From the NCBI GenBank assembly GCA_030149995.1, contig JASLGV010000540.1, positions 1 to 8,054 on the forward strand: a DNA stretch of 8,054 bases, given 5' to 3'. The stretch's first letter is position 1. The number at the start of each line of letters is the position of its first letter. Made by a program: the position numbers and the translations under genes. The notes under the pieces were generated by a model. That model had not been told where the DNA came from. It was given only the letters and a program-made list of their open reading frames with translations, and searched no databases. Shown one piece after another: positions 6,998 to 8,054 of the stretch. Origin of the DNA: Pedobacter sp. (GTDB lineage Bacteria; Bacteroidota; Bacteroidia; Sphingobacteriales; Sphingobacteriaceae).

Positions 6998-8054
6998 TTA
7001 GCGTTTGTTGCCTAATATTTTTACCATTTTGTTTTTCCAGTCGTAGAACTCGCCTGTAATAATTTTTTCGCGTGCTTCTTTAACCAGCCAAAGGTAAAAA
7101 TGGAGGTTGTGAAGGGTGGAAATTTGTGCACCAAGCATTTCATTGCTGTGTACCAGGTGGCGTAGATAGGCCTTGCTGGTTACCTGATCTACGTGCAGAT
7201 CGCTGTCGGGTTCTATAGGCGAAAAATCGTTCTCCCACTTCTTGTTGCGGATGTTGATGATGCCGGTTTTGGTAAACAGCATGCCGTTGCGGGCGTTGCG
7301 GGTTGGCATTACGCAATCGAACATATCTACGCCCAGGGCGATGTTTTCGAGGATGTTTACCGGGGTTCCAACGCCCATCAGGTAGCGTGGTTTATCTGTA
7401 GGCAGGATGTTGCAAACCAGCTCGGTCATGGCATACATTTCTTCGGCAGGTTCGCCTACAGAAAGTCCGCCGATGGCATTTCCTTCGCGACCCATACTGG
7501 CAATAAATTCGGCCGATTTTACGCGCAGGTCCTTGTAAACGGAGCCTTGTACAATCGGGAAAAGGGTTTGGTCAAAGCCATATTTAGACTCTGTATTATC
7601 AAAATGTGTGCAGCAGCGTTTTAACCAGCGGTGGGTCATCTTCATCGACTCTGCTGCGTAGGTATAATCGCAAGGGTAAGGGGTACACTCATCAAAAGCC
7701 ATAATAATATCGGCGCCAATGGTGCGTTGTATATCCATGGCATACTCGGGCGTAAAGAGGTGTTTAGAGCCATCTATATGCGAGTGGAAGGTTACGCCTT
7801 CTTCTTTTATCTTTCTAACTTTGCTCAGGGAATAAACCTGGTAACCACCACTATCTGTTAAAATGGGACCGTCCCAGCCAATAAACTTATGTAAGCCACC
7901 AGCTTTCTCGAGGGTATCGAGACCTGGTCTGAGGTAAAGGTGATAAGTATTTCCCAGTATAATCTGGGCTTCGATGTCTTGTTTTAATTCGCGTTGATGT
8001 ACTGCTTTTACGGTTCCTGCCGTCCCCACAGGCATAAAAATAGGGGTTTGAATT
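6998..8054 (-). CDS. tgt: Queuine/preQ1 tRNA-ribosyltransferase, 5' end outside window
   Basis: Tgt exchanges guanine-34 of tRNAs for Asp, Asn, His and Tyr with preQ1 in queuosine synthesis. The frame stays open to the window edge: before the Met codon at 8035 it reads IQTPIF, and IQTPIFMPVGTAGTVK is the conserved early strand of Tgt. That Met is therefore internal and about 30 N-terminal residues are missing. Counting from this Met, key residues are DSGGYQV with D61 (general base), FDEC with D115, IVQG with Q163, GGLSVGE at 189-195 and MFDCVMPTRNARNG (238-251) with the nucleophile Asp (FDCV, D240). The zinc site is unusual: where most bacterial enzymes have CxCxxC, this one has S278, L280 and D283, and only H309 (TLHN) remains. 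The end ILGNKR is complete. It is the first gene seen of the tgt-lpt-eamA operon. Confidence 0.95.
   Translation of the reverse strand, partial: IQTPIFMPVGTAGTVKAVHQRELKQDIEAQIILGNTYHLYLRPGLDTLEKAGGLHKFIGWDGPILTDSGGYQVYSLSKVRKIKEEGVTFHSHIDGSKHLFTPEYAMDIQRTIGADIIMAFDECTPYPCDYTYAAESMKMTHRWLKRCCTHFDNTESKYGFDQTLFPIVQGSVYKDLRVKSAEFIASMGREGNAIGGLSVGEPAEEMYAMTELVCNILPTDKPRYLMGVGTPVNILENIALGVDMFDCVMPTRNARNGMLFTKTGIINIRNKKWENDFSPIEPDSDLHVDQVTSKAYLRHLVHSNEMLGAQISTLHNLHFYLWLVKEAREKIITGEFYDWKNKMVKILGNKR

Noticed and set aside
7193..7624. 143-residue + strand open frame
   Set aside because: It is antisense to the conserved tgt coding sequence and shows no domain pattern.
6998..8035. Met at 8035 as the start of Tgt
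   Set aside because: The upstream in-frame codons read IQTPIF, part of the conserved Tgt core, so the true start is beyond the window edge.

Overview
The window looks like chromosomal DNA from a Bacteroidota bacterium, most likely from the Sphingobacteriaceae (Pedobacter/Mucilaginibacter type). This is inferred from the protein styles: a tgt gene followed at once by an LptF/LptG permease, a phospho-site-less mini receiver protein, and a large outer-membrane barrel ending in Phe. The genes also lack clear Shine-Dalgarno sequences and have A-rich start regions. No mobile element, rRNA, tRNA or CRISPR array was seen.

Layout. Positions 1-76 (+) hold the last 24 codons of a pirin-like cupin protein, followed by a rho-independent terminator (84-121). 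A 99-residue receiver-like protein without phosphorylation residues follows (143-442, +). The convergent gap 443-722 has no gene but several inverted repeats. On the minus strand, a 935-residue secreted protein (3819-1012) combines a HELRH zinc-peptidase-like domain, a TolB-like propeller and a predicted C-terminal outer-membrane beta-barrel. Four bases downstream lies a small two-helix LapA-like membrane protein (1007-723), so the two probably share a transcript. Positions 3820-5013 form a 1.2-kb stretch with no convincing gene; its + strand is extremely T-rich and C-poor near the large gene, and its far end carries a strong terminator pointing along the + strand. The rest is a tight minus-strand operon: tgt (5' end outside the window), an LptF/LptG-family permease and an EamA/DMT-family transporter, each separated by 2 bases.

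How the genes relate. The tgt-lpt-eamA operon joins tRNA queuosine modification, lipopolysaccharide export and a small-molecule exporter; the link is probably shared transcription rather than shared pathway. The 935-residue protein and the LapA-like protein both concern the cell envelope. The most interesting points are the loss of all three zinc-binding cysteines in Tgt, the peptidase-propeller-barrel architecture, the pseudo-receiver, and the long biased intergenic region with an orphan + strand terminator. Most of the window is ordinary conserved chromosome; I see no clear sign of a new defence or mobile system.
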